From Patiria miniata (lineage: Eukaryota > Echinodermata > Asteroidea > Valvatida > Asterinidae): a DNA stretch of 64,000 nt. Each line of letters starts with the position of its first letter. The first letter of the stretch is position 1. The position numbers were made by a program, and so were the translations under genes. The notes beneath the pieces were generated by a model, which was not told the DNA's origin, ran no database searches, and saw only the letters and a list, made by a program, of their open reading frames with translations. Shown one piece after another: positions 10,909-21,228 of this stretch. Where the stretch lies: positions 15,353,606 through 15,417,605 of the forward strand of contig NW_024037064.1 in assembly GCF_015706575.1 (NCBI RefSeq), in the 5' to 3' direction.

Positions 10909-12754
10909 TCAGTCTTTCTTTTCAAGAGATTTGAGCAATGCCATCATCATGGTCTGTGTCTGCTGTGCTTGTTGTTGCATAAACTGCTGCTGTTGAAGGA
11001 CTTGATGCTGCATTTGTTGCTGCTGTTGTTGCATTTGCTGTTGATGTTGCAATTGCTGCTGTTGCAGAAACTCAAACCTCAGATTCCTTTCTTTTTCTTC
11101 TTGCTTTCTTCTTTCCTCTTCCTCTTTCCTTCTCATCATCTCCTCTTTTCTAAATTCTTGATCTAACTCAATGTTTCTCTCTAGAATACTGAAAGTCTCT
11201 GTGCCATTGTTTCTCCTCTTCCTCGGTGTGGTACATGTACTTTCACCACTCTGTCTGAAAGACCAATGTTTAATACAAAATAAATTCACATGCTACAAAG
11301 ACTATAATGGGGGTTTTCATATTATGCAACTTTATCTTGGATTTAGAAAATTTAGTTAACTTTGGAATTTAACATTTTATTTGGCCAGTTAGCATACATA
11401 AACATGTAAACAATGATATGGTTTCCACTGTTTCTTGTCTAGACACTGAAGTCAATATAGACTAAGTAATATTCAGAAAATCTCTTTTTAGCTGAATTTG
11501 GTTTTGAATTGTTCATAGCTAGTCAACAATACCTCTTTTTGGTCTCAGAAAATCTTTCCAACATCAGCTTTTGCATCTCCACTCCATCCAATCTCTTCTT
11601 TTCTTCTTCATCCTTTTTCTGAGATGGGATAAGCTCTGCGTCACACTCCATCTCATCCAGCTGCTCGAGTAGATCTCTGATTTCTCTCTGTGTATCTGTC
11701 TCCTCTGTGCTGATACCAGATGCAGCCCTGTCTTTGTTGTTTGCGTGTTTCAGTTTTGCTTTCAGCCCCTTGTACTTATCTCGGACAGTTCTTTGGTTGA
11801 GGGTTATGGCCGTCTTGAATGCTTCAGTAAGAGGTTGGAGAGCTGTGGCAACCTGCTCCCATACCTTTCCTCTCTCCTGCGTCCCATGTCTGTGCCTGAA
11901 GGGGTTTTGCACCACGAGTTCACGGAGTAAACAAACCTCCATACCTTCATTCCATTGTGACTTCTTCCTGGGAAATAAAGTTAGCAAAATCTGTGCTACA
12001 AGGAGGAGAACTAAATTGCCATTTCCTGTTTCGGTAAAGGCTTTTTGTTTAGTTCTTCACTTTAATTAACATGCATATGGTCAGTTCAACAATTTTGCAC
12101 TGACTGAGATAAAAGAAACTTGGTGCACCCATTTCGCAAACTTATTTCATCCAGACTTATCGGTTGCTGTTTTTAGCTGTTCAGTAGTTACTTTTATTTA
12201 CTTCAAAATCATCAAGATCTTGAGATGAGGATCTAAAACCAACATATGGGATAAGACATTTCAAACACCAATTATAATTGAGATGACACAATGAATGCAG
12301 GAAGGAGAGGGGTTGCAGTACATAACATGTGAAAGCTATTTTTTCGGAGTTGTGTGGTTAGTATGCCCTTGCGTTGTCAGGAGACATCAGCTATGTATTT
12401 TCTACAATAATTTCAGGTAAACTTGATGAGATGTAATTCAGTGCATGCTGGAGTGGCAAACAGAAAATGGGAGCATTTTTGGTCTGCCAGACAAGGTGTA
12501 ACATAATATCTAATTAACATACATCTATCAAATTTTCCAAATATACCGGATGTGGGGAAATTACACTTCTGAAAAGTGTCAATTTGGGAATAAGATGAAA
12601 TGTGAATTATCGTGCAATTGCCCACTTTAATAAGAACAAGGTTGTGAATAACATACTCATCTTGAAATCTATCTTGAACTTACTTCTTATCGGTAGGCTT
12701 ACTGATCAGCTTCTCTCTACCATCCTCTTCGCCTGCGGGCTTCTTATCTGTCAT
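10909..12754 (-). CDS. Harbinger Myb/SANT-like accessory protein (three exons)
   Basis: Exons are 12754-12684, 11967-11533 and 11254-10909, joined by consensus sites (AA|GTAAGT, CCCAG|G, GAG|GTATTG, TTTCAG|A) with matching phases, giving 283 codons. The product starts MTDKKPAGEEDG. Residues about 26-110 form a Myb/SANT-like domain (QWNEGMEVCLLRELV, GKVWEQVATAL, RTVRDKYKGLKAK). A charged coiled coil (RKEEMMRRKEEEERRKQEEK) and a Gln-rich tail (HQQQMQQQQQQMQHQ) follow, ending SLEKKD. In studied Harbingers this partner carries the transposase into the nucleus and binds the termini. It is intact and nearly identical in copy B. Confidence 0.88.
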
Positions 12755-13602
12755 ACTTTCCTGTAATTTTGAAAATGTGATTACACAGTAGGCCCAATCA
12801 AACTAAGTCTAATTTTTATAACCATTTGTAGGCCTTTGTTACCTAATTCATGGAGCAGGATAAAAACAGGGCCCCAATTTTTTTTCTAAACAAGTTTTTA
12901 TCAATTAATTGTTGTGATTGTGGGTTTATTTTAATTATTAATTTATCTGTTGATTGAATTAGGCCAAAAAAGTCTAGGATAGCCCTGCCTAGGCCTAGGC
13001 CTGCCCAATCCTTTTCCCCCTTTTATTTGGGGGGGGGGGGGGCAAGCCCGTGATTAGAATGCCTACATTACTTTTACTTTAGGCCAGTGGTTAGTAGCGG
13101 TGGCGCCTGTGTAGGATACTTTTCGTAACAAGTTTAAGGCCCAGCATTTTCAATGCACACTGTATGCTGTAGGCAGGCCTAGGCCTACTTTTAATATGGT
13201 GACGTACAGTTGACTTCGAAGTTCACGAAGTTGCAAAATACACTGAGTTTAAAACACCATCACAAACCTGTGTAGTAACCACGCAAGACACCTTACAATC
13301 TGTGAAAGGATAGGATAGGTCTAGGGCCTAGTGACAGTCAGCTAGGCCAACCACTTATTAATTTATTTACATTAAACCGATGATGAAAACTTACCGAATA
13401 AATACTCTCCAACACTTTTGTGGCATCCATCTTGCCTGCAATACGTCAACAGTTTGGGTCGTAGGTCAAAGCTGGATATGCGCGCGCTAAACGTTGCCGT
13501 TTTCAGCACAACGCAGATTCGTGCAGAGTACCGTCGTAGAAAACGAGGGTCGACGAACACTCAAAGTCGACGCATGCGCAGATGGCTCGAGGCCTCATTT
13601 TC

Positions 13603-13642
13603 ACCGTCGTAGAGCCATCCGTCGTGTAAAACGAAAGCTCCC
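13603..13642 (-). repeat. Harbinger right terminal inverted repeat
   Basis: Exact complement of 6294-6333. It also supplies a false end (FTRRMALRR and a stop) to the interrupted LINE ORF2. Confidence 0.95.
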
Positions 13643-16600
13643 TATTGTCTCACAGCGCGAACACCAAACCAACCACTTCACCGTGCTAATCAAATACCAG
13701 ACCAGAAGAGAGTCTGGCCTGGTCTCCAGCCCTGACCCATACAAAACGCAGGAGCGGGTCAGGGAAAAATAGCGGGCTAGGGCTTTACCACCAATGTGTT
13801 CGACCCATGCCCACAAAATGTAAACAAAAGGGCAGTCCCAGAAAACGTGGCCCAGTGACTCGGGAGCGGCACAGCCAACCCGAGGACACTGGCCGTCACC
13901 AATGCCCCAATGGCCTAAACGTTGGGAAGTTTTCAAGGCCCCCCATATCACCCTCCAATTCAAGTCGCGCAAGCGGTTACTCAAATTGGAGGAGTGAAAC
14001 AATTTAAAAAGATGAAGAAAATCATCGCACCTAACCGCCGGACACTGGACCGGCTGCTGACCTGACAACAGGTCATACAGTTGTCGGACCGTAATTGGCC
14101 CCCAGTCAATATCCGGCGAAATTGTAGATACAAGCAGGACCAGCCTGCAAAAATGGCGATAAAACCCAGTGGGTTGGAAGGCGTGTGGGGTATCATTCCT
14201 CCAGATGTTACGGGGGAGAACCCCAAGGAGTGACGAGGCCGCCCAGTACAGAGAAAAATATCTCCAAGGAGGACCATCGTCACTCAACAAAACCTTAAAC
14301 CCACTGACAAAGAAAGCGTCACATTTGTGACGAATATTGGTGACCCCAAGGCCACCATTAGCTAAAGTCTGGACAAGGACTGACCTTTTTACAAGTTCAG
14401 TCTTGCCAGACCAAATAAACGAAAAAATGGCCCGGTTGATAACCTTCTCTACCGAAACCGGCAGAGGGTACACCGGGGCCAAGAAAAACAAAGGAGTTAA
14501 AATCAAGGTGTTGACCAGCAGCACCTTGCCTAAAAGAGAGAGCATCCTCCCTTTCCACATGTCCAAGGTGGACTGCAAATTGGGGATCCGCTCTCTCCAA
14601 TTCATAGGGCCCATGTCCCCACCGCCAACCCAGACACCGTTGATTTTAATCGGGTCTCTGGTCCACTGGATAGGGACCTCGTCGGGAAGGCAGTCTGGCC
14701 ATGAGCCAAAAACCAAGCCTTTCGACTTGGCAAAGTTAAGGCGAGACCCGCTCGCACGAGAAAATGCATCAATGATGCCAAACAACCGCCTCACCGATCT
14801 GAAATCCCGAACTATGCAGGTTGTATCGTCTGCGTACTGCAGAACCCTGCATTCGAGGCCACTGGCCCCAGGGATTGTCAGGCCGGCAAGACGGCTATCT
14901 TTAATAACGGTCTGAGCAAAAGGCTCGATAAAAAGCACGTATAAAAGAGGGGAGAGGGGGCAACCCTGCCTCACTCCCCTCGTGACTAAAAAGGGTTCTG
15001 AAAGAGAACCATTAGTTAAAACGGCACTGGATATGTTTGTATACAACAGCTCTATCCAGTGCCGAAAATTAGGTCCAAAACCAAAACGGTCAAGGACCTT
15101 AAAAAGAAAATCCCAATTGACCCTGTCAAAGGCCTTCTGCTGGTCTAGGGAAATAACAAGGCAGTCAAGGTTCTTCCCATCCACGAATGCTACCAGATCC
15201 CGGAGGAGTCTGATATTATCATGGATGGACCTCCCCTTGACGCCACAAGTTTGAAACTGACCGACAATGTCGGGCAACACCCGACCAAGGCGGAGGCACA
15301 AGACCTTCGACAGGATCTTGTAGTCAACATTGAGAAGGGATATAGGACGCTTGTTCCTAGGATCAAGCGGATCCCCACCCTTCTCTAAAAGTGTGATGAT
15401 TCCCAATCGCTGAGAATCACCTAGACTATTAAAAGAAAAGGCACAACGGAAGACCCCGAGAAGGTCGGGACCGACCAAATCCCAGAACTTCACGTAGAAT
15501 TCCTTGGGCAGGCCGTCCCCACCAGGAGTCTTACCGTTGGCCATACTACGTAGAGCCACATCGAGCTCAGGCAGCCCAAGTGGGCTGTCCAAGTCAATGC
15601 GGCTAGCTTCGTCCAAAACATTGGACAGAGATTCCAGAAACGGAGACTGCGATTCAACCTCCACAGGCTCGGCCGAAAACAAATCGAGATAAAAATCTCT
15701 ATAAACTGTCGAGATTTCTTCCGGAGAGGAAACAATGTCCCCTCCAGGACTATAAACGGAAGAAATAGTTTTCTTCCGAGCCTGAGCGGTCTCGAGCTGG
15801 TAAAAATACCTGGACGGCTTCTCCCCTTCCTCGAGGTCACGAACCCGCGCACGGATCCGAGCCCCCTCCGCTTCAAAGTCGTCCAGTTTAGCAAGCTCGT
15901 TTCTAATTTCCTCGTGCCGAGCAAGAACCTCAGGGTTACATTGCCCGGAATTGAGGGCGGAAACGACTGAGCGCAGGGCAGCCACAAGTGACTCCCTGCG
16001 CCGTCGTCTATTTCTTACCAAACGGCAAGAAAAGGAAATAATAAATCGCTTAATGCGGGACTTGACGTCCTCCCACCAGAGGAGTTCGTTTCCGTACCCC
16101 TCCTTGAGAGTCCGCCAGCCCGCATAAGCCTTTCTGAAATCCGTTTGAAAGCCAGCGTCGGCCAGGACGGAAACATTACATTTCCAAAAACCCCGACCGG
16201 CGCCGGCAATCTCCGGGAAATTAAATTTCAAATCAACACAGTCATGGTCACTGAAATAGCATGGCGAATGCCCGCAAGACACGACACCCACCGAACTGGA
16301 TGCGTAAATACGATCCAGCCGGCTAGCGATCGTGTTTGCCGCATTTCGCCATGTAAAAGAATGCGTGGACGGGTTGAAAGACCGCCAGCAGTCCTTAAAA
16401 GAAAAGTCGGAAATGAGGTGACCGAGCTCCGCGGCGCCGATCCCACAAGATGTGGAATCTGAACCACGGCGGTCAAGCTCTAAATCCAGGACACAGTTGA
16501 AGTCTCCTGCTAAAATAACAGGACAACTACCCGTCAAGAAACAAGACAACTCCGTGAAGAAGAGACGACGCGACCTGGGGTCAGTCGGGGCATAAACTGT

Positions 16601-16921
16601 GCACAATCGCACACCCTTTCCTCCCCCCGGACCGCGCAAAATTCCAGAAACGATCCTTCCATCAGAATCGATGGAAAGATCAGAAAATTCAAAAGGACTT
16701 TTGGCAGGCAGAAGGATGACGGTCCCGCAGGAAGAAGATGTGCCAAAACTGGCAAAAATCTTCCCCCTCCACTCCGCCTGCCAAGAAACTAAATCGTCAT
16801 TGCCAGAAATATGACACTCCTGAAGACAGGAAATATCATACTCCCGACAAAGACTAAAAACGCGTCTCCTCTTCACGGGGTCACGCATTCCATTGACATT
16901 CAATGAAAGCAAATTGACCAT
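13643..16921 (-). CDS. LINE ORF2 (copy A): endonuclease plus reverse transcriptase, cut by Harbinger
   Basis: About 1,093 codons of ORF2 from MVNLLSLNVNGMRDPVK to ...WCSRCET, where the transposon begins. Residues 1-235 are an AP-type endonuclease (CLQECHI, ILAGDFNCVLD, SRLDRIYAS, YFSDHDCVDLKF), which nicks the target. Residues about 440-740 are the RT (TPGGDGLPKEFY, RPISLLNVDYKILSK, SLDQQKAFDRVNWDF, GVRQGCPLSPLLYVLF, LQYADDTTC with both catalytic Asp). A C-terminal CHC-type knuckle-like region (CPRVGCAAPESLGHVFWDC) follows. No stop or shift is seen before the insertion; the last 58 codons lie at 6115-6293. ORF1 starts 20 bp upstream. Before the Harbinger arrived this was a complete ORF2. Confidence 0.92.
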
Positions 16922-16941
16922 GGTGTGCTGAAGTGAACATA

Positions 16942-18420
16942 TTACTCGGGTGGATCACCTTTCGGTTTACCACCCGAGTCTAGAGTGGCAGCGGGGGGAG
17001 AACTACTGTCCCCCACCCGCTTGTCCGTATCCGGGCCCTGGGGCTCGGACCGGATAGTTTGTGTGTCCCCCAAAGGTGTTGTGCGGGGGACAGCACTAAT
17101 TTTGGATGACTTTGTAGGCTCATCCACTTTCATCTCAGACTCAGATGAGTCTGAGAGACATTTCCCCGAGATTTTTTTGGGGACTGCACCCGAAGAGGGA
17201 GAATCGGAGCCAGAAGAGGGATGACGAGCCCTCTTCTTCATCTTCCTCTTCCCTCTAACGGGTAAAAAACCCACCGCCCTATCTATTGCAGCCGCCTGGC
17301 AGTCAATGGCGTCGCAAGACACCACGGGCTTGGCGTTAATACCCGTGCAGTCTGCGCAGCCGGCCACATGAAAGGGCATAGCCCTCGAAATCCCACGGTC
17401 GCAATGGAAACATTCCCACGCGACCGGAGACTTCAGAGGGCCTATCTGCCTCGAGCATTGAATGCACGATGCTCGAGGCAATTCAAAATTCGACGACTCG
17501 GAACTCTCCGAGTCTGACAAATCAGACCCGGGAGTTACAGCTGGGTTGGACTTCTCCGCCGCCGCCACGTCCAAAACGGGCGTGGACTCGGGGGAAGACG
17601 GAGAAGACTCCAACCCACTAGATTTGGCAGGAGAGGATTCCGCTCCAACAGATGGTACCGGAGCAGACTTCCTCTGCACTACTACATCAGCCCACCGTTT
17701 GGTGGGCTGAACTTTCCTGGCGAAGGATTTGGGACACAGCTTAAAGCCATGCCCCTCCTCCTCGCACAAAGTACAAACCACCCTGTTGGGGCATTCCCCA
17801 GAAGGGTGGCCTACAAGCAAACATTTGTAGCACCTTACGGTACTACATTTGTTTGCCGAGTGTGTCGGGTCCCCGCACCGGGCGCACGTCCGGGTTTGGC
17901 CGGAGTGGCCGACCCAGGCGTTGCGGTTCCCAATGCGGAGAACCGACGGTATAGATTTGACACCCGACATTAAGTACTGTCGGGTGCCAGTGAATACGGC
18001 AGGTTCCTCAGGGTAGGTTTGGAATCTTCCCTTGTGGACCCTGCCGTACCTAGACAAGATGGACCGGACGACATTGTCGTCCACGTCCATCTCAACGTAC
18101 TTGACAGTGACCAGCTTCAGGCCGAATGATGATACACGGCAACCTGGAAGCCGGTCTAAAACTGGCTCAAACTTTCGAGCTAGTGCGACCGATTTGAACG
18201 TCATGTCAAATCGGCCGCCAGGTAAAGGTTGCAAGGCCTCAAGGTGAGTGGCCGGGATAATCCCGACCCCCTTGAGGGCCTTGAACACATCACTTGACGT
18301 CTCCTTGCCCCCAAAACTAAGTTCGAGGGCTCGGAGACGCCTGGCTTCGCTAGCGTTTGACGGCATGCTAAGCCAAGAAAGAAAAAAGGAAAGGAAAAAT
18401 CCGACTTGGATTTCTTTCAC
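16942..18420 (-). CDS. LINE ORF1 (copy A): RRM-like, zinc-knuckle RNA-binding protein
   Basis: The open frame of 492 codons starts at 18420. The internal MPSNASEARRLRALEL at 18366 is the likelier start because the first 18 residues are hydrophobic leader-like sequence with no family match. An RRM-like domain covers residues 30-130. Three CCHC knuckles follow: CARCGDPTHSANKC (179-192), CYKCLLVGHPSGEC (197-210) and CTLCEEEGHGFKLC (216-229). A Ser/Glu-rich linker comes next, then a second Cys/His cluster (CIQCSRQI, CFHCDRG, CADCTG; about residues 319-358) and an acidic Ser-rich tail. This is the usual layout of Tx1-clade ORF1, a nucleic-acid chaperone that coats LINE RNA. It ends 20 bp before ORF2. 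Confidence 0.9.
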   Translation of the reverse strand: MKEIQVGFFLSFFLSWLSMPSNASEARRLRALELSFGGKETSSDVFKALKGVGIIPATHLEALQPLPGGRFDMTFKSVALARKFEPVLDRLPGCRVSSFGLKLVTVKYVEMDVDDNVVRSILSRYGRVHKGRFQTYPEEPAVFTGTRQYLMSGVKSIPSVLRIGNRNAWVGHSGQTRTCARCGDPTHSANKCSTVRCYKCLLVGHPSGECPNRVVCTLCEEEGHGFKLCPKSFARKVQPTKRWADVVVQRKSAPVPSVGAESSPAKSSGLESSPSSPESTPVLDVAAAEKSNPAVTPGSDLSDSESSESSNFELPRASCIQCSRQIGPLKSPVAWECFHCDRGISRAMPFHVAGCADCTGINAKPVVSCDAIDCQAAAIDRAVGFLPVRGKRKMKKRARHPSSGSDSPSSGAVPKKISGKCLSDSSESEMKVDEPTKSSKISAVPRTTPLGDTQTIRSEPQGPDTDKRVGDSSSPPAATLDSGGKPKGDPPE

Positions 18421-18700
18421 AAAAATAAAAATACCGTTACAAGCTTGTAACGGTATTGACTATATTAAATATATACAACGAAGAGTGAGTCACAACTGCT
18501 GACTCACTCAACAAGAAGATAAATCACAGGTAGCAACTGCCTACCTGTGATTAAGAAAGAAAAATGAACGCGGAGGCCAGGCCCCGCAGACCCGAAATTC
18601 CCCACCGGTGTAGTGCAGAGAACCCCGAGCCTACAGGCCCGCAATACCCGCGCTACGGCTCGCTCCCCGCTGCCGACCCACCACCTAGTGTAACCACCCG
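18421..18700 (-). promoter_or_regulatory. LINE 5' UTR with three consecutive hairpins (copy A)
   Basis: A perfect 28-bp palindrome (18430-18457, core TACAAGCTTGTA), a 9-bp stem GAGTGAGTC/GACTCACTC (18483-18509) and a 12-bp stem AATCACAGGTAG/CTACCTGTGATT (18522-18552) lie in a row just before ORF1. A GC-rich leader follows to about 18690. They may regulate translation or mark an internal promoter; the role is not known. Confidence 0.65.
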
Positions 18701-19586
18701 ATTCAACTAGCCACCGTTGTTAATAAGTGAGGCTTGAGGACGTTATACGCCATGTTATAAACATGACCGTTATATATTACCGTATCATATAATACAAAGG
18801 GACACGTTAATAAACGAGGCATACATCGCATGCAGCTCAGGCGCGGGGGCGGGCCGCACGCCGCGGTACGTACGTACGCGCACCGTGCAAATATAATGTG
18901 CATGGGTCTGTCGATCGGTGGCGCTTTCCATTATGGCCGCTGTGTGCCTCTTTCGTACTGTGCTGATGATCGGGTTGTACATGCGAAAAAGCATGCAAAG
19001 CATTTCTAACAAAGACTAAAGTTATGAGAATGGACTTGGAGAGAATGGCATGAATTCATTCACTACGTTTTGGAAATGTGTAGCACCAGCAGTTGATGGT
19101 AGACGAGACGGGGAGTGTGGATTCGTACACTATAGTGTAACGTTTACGAAAACAGATCAACTCGTAACTTCTAGTCGTACATGAACACCGTACGCGGACC
19201 AACTCGTACGCGACCAACTCGTACACAGGACAACTCGTATGGGAAAGAATTTCATACTGGGCCACCACTGATATTCCTTACTATGACCTGAAATTTGTAC
19301 CAAAACAGTTGTAAATCTGATGAAGAAACACTGCCCTAGGTCTAATTGAACCTTTTGTGTACTGGCCCAGTCCTAGACCCGTGGACGTCGGACGTGGCTT
19401 TTAAACTACAAGTACAACGCCACGTTCACGGGTCTAGCCCAGTCCCAGAAATCATGCAGGAGGTCTGAGTCTGAGAGGTGGCCCAGTATCATTCTTACCA
19501 AATGGCATGAATTTAATTTTGGCCAGTGTACGAGTTGGCTGGCGTACAACTAAGGGGCCTAGTAGTGAGTAGTACAAGTTTAGTTG
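18701..19586. other. LINE upstream flank, no gene seen
   Basis: A mix of AT-rich DNA and a CpG-rich patch (18840-18900, with repeated ACGT steps). The motif AACTCGTAC occurs several times at 19160-19250 and as its complement near 19525 and 20105. A short inverted repeat CTAGACCCGTG...CACGGGTCTAG lies at about 19373-19437. Confidence 0.5.
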
Positions 19587-19595
19587 GTTCACGTA

Positions 19596-20064
19596 TAGCC
19601 CCATAAATGTGGCCTATTTACTGGACTGCCTCCATAAACATAGGCCACACATCCACATGTACAAAATCGTGTCGATTTTGCCAAATTTTGATTTTCACAT
19701 TTAGGCTTACTTTGTAGGTTTTTTTTGCTTTAGAAGCATTCTCACCCTCTATATATAGGCTAATCAGAAAGTGCTGCCTTTTTCAGATGTCTAATTTTTG
19801 TGAAATTTCATGTTGAAATTTTGATACGCAAACGTGTGCAAATGTATCTGGAAATTTCACGAAAAATGGACATCTGAAAAAGGCAGCACTTTCTGATTAG
19901 GCTATATAGAGGGTGAGAATGCTTCTAAAGCAAAAAAAACCTACAAAGTAAGTCTAAATGTGAAAATCAAAATTTGGCAAAGTCGACACGTTTTGTACAT
20001 GTGGATGTGTGGCCTATGTTTACGGAGGCAGTCCAGTAAATACTAGGCCACATTTATGGGGCTA
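19596..20064. mobile_element. Foldback MITE, MULE-like, 9-bp target duplication (copy A)
   Basis: 469 bp that is nearly one long inverted repeat (arms about 220 bp), with ends TAGCCCCATAAATGTGGCC and GGCCACATTTATGGGGCTA and a loop of about 20 bp near 19830. It is flanked by the perfect 9-bp direct repeat GTTCACGTA (19587-19595 and 20065-20073). Long inverted ends with 9-bp duplications are typical of Mutator-like elements. No coding capacity. A diverged arm occurs at 7099-7154. Confidence 0.85.
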
Positions 20065-20328
20065 GTTCACGTACAGACGTAAGAGTTGTCTCGCTTGTCT
20101 TGCGTACGACGAGTTGGTTCAAGTACGACTACAAGTTGTCCTGTTGCCTTTATAATTTCAATGCAGTAGGCCTACTGCATCATGTTTGTTTGGGCAATTG
20201 TGTAGTGTAGGGTGCCTGTTTAGGTTTGATCAAATTAGAGGCAAGGTTGTTTTGTTCTACTAAAAAATTACCTTTTTAAAGCATACATCATGTATCGTCA
20301 GACCCCCTAAAATGATGAGGATACAATG

Positions 20329-21228
20329 TATGTTTTGACGCACTCGCATTCAATTTGCGTTTGACAACACGCGTGCGTTGCAAGCATTTCTGCGTCAATT
20401 ATGGTGACTCTCGAGAGCTACTTCTCTCAAAATAAGGGGTAGAAATTACAACGGTTGGTGTCGCATGATTCATCGCGCCTAACGCGTTATGGTACATTGC
20501 GCGGTGATTGCCATCTTTATTTTCGTGTTGCATTTTGTCGTCGTCATTGCCATTTTACTATCCAATTTCCCTCAACAATTCAAAACCCTGCCCTTTACGC
20601 CTAATCTGACATTCCTGTACGTTCTTAATGTCTCAAACTATATGTATGTCCAATACAATGTGGAATTTGTTCAGTGTTAGGCCAACCATAAAAAAAGTTC
20701 TGCTTCTGGTTTCCCTACCTACATGTTCATGTACCCTATTCTGCCAGCCCCTACCCTATTTTTGTATGGGGAAAGTGAGAAAAAAACACCCAAAATCATA
20801 TTTTTCTTGATTACTCGCACATACATGCAGATGCCTCCATATATTCGTACACAAAAAAAATTGCACCAAAAAGGTCCCTACCTACATGTACATCTACCCT
20901 GTTTTCAAGTGCCATGTAATCAGAAGCAGAACTTGTTTTTTTTGGCCTTATATAAACCAGTACCGTAGTAGATACATGATCACCAATGTAATTACCAGCT
21001 TGTTCCCATACATGTACGAGCTTGTTCCGGCTACCGCACATCGCGCGCGCCGCGACACACTAGTATACTGTTAGCCTCAACGACCCTTGCGTGTGCTTTG
21101 TGTGCATGTATGTACCTCCCATACACACTTCCGCAAACAGCCGTTCAGTAAATTGAGGCAGAGGAAAGCCTTGAAGCAACCGTGGCAAATTCTATGTGTT
21201 TCTTAATTTTTTCGGCCGAATTCGGCCG
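20329..21228. other. 900-bp segment present only in copy A
   Basis: Copy B joins the equivalents of 20328 and 21229 directly (at 35962/35963). The lost piece contains a whole TTA-flanked MITE and the left arm of the foldback, so it is a deletion in B and not an insertion in A. Confidence 0.85.
20680..20947. mobile_element. MITE with TTA flanks and GGCC ends
   Basis: 268 bp; ends GGCCAACCATAAAAAAAGTT and its approximate complement AACTTGTTTTTTTTGGCC, flanked by TTA on both sides. Subterminal TTCTGCTTC pairs with GAAGCAGAA. The same family occurs at 46275-46517. The 3-bp TTA duplication fits PIF/Harbinger-type MITEs. It lies inside the 900 bp missing from copy B. Confidence 0.75.

Larger units (their letters stand above)
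6292..13644. mobile_element. PIF/Harbinger DNA transposon, autonomous type, with TA flanks
   Basis: The element 6294-13642 (7,349 bp) has perfect 40-bp terminal inverted repeats, GGGAGCTTTCGTTTTACACG... at 6294-6333 and its complement at 13603-13642. It carries a plus-strand DDE transposase gene and a minus-strand Myb/SANT-like gene, the standard two-gene set of Harbinger elements. It inserted in the palindrome ACAATATTGT of LINE ORF2. The flanks match as a 2-bp TA duplication; Harbingers usually make 3 bp. Both genes have intact exons and consensus splice sites, so the copy looks recently active. Its right part (from 9,865) is repeated in copy B. Confidence 0.92.
5554..18700 (-). mobile_element. 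Tx1-clade LINE, copy A, apparently full length, split by a Harbinger element
   Basis: Minus-strand non-LTR retrotransposon in this order: GC-rich 5' region with three hairpins (18,430-18,690), ORF1 (18,420-16,942), ORF2 (16,921-13,643 plus 6,293-6,115), hairpin-rich 3' UTR (6,114-5,570) and a short A-run ending at 5,554 against U2-like DNA. The 5' limit is approximate, set where the GC-rich leader ends. Tx1-clade elements of the Keno group are known to insert into U2 snRNA genes, so the junction suggests a U2-targeting family; the assignment is inference. The 7.35-kb Harbinger element at 6,294-13,642 sits in the last codons of ORF2. Confidence 0.85.

Noticed and set aside
10846-11166. Plus-strand frame rich in Leu (LLLHLLLMLQLLLLQKL).
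   Set aside because: It is the antisense of the Gln/Glu-rich coiled-coil exon of the Harbinger Myb-like protein; the real gene is on the minus strand.
14337-14915. 192-codon plus-strand open frame.
   Set aside because: It lies antisense to the LINE reverse transcriptase, whose conserved motifs show which strand codes. The same holds for its duplicate at 29973.
18690-18760. A possible U2 5' end (TGGCTAGTTGAATCGGGTG on the minus strand) next to the LINE 5' region.
   Set aside because: Only a few short blocks agree with U2 nt 15-33, which is nearly invariant in animals; the similarity is no better than chance to my eye.
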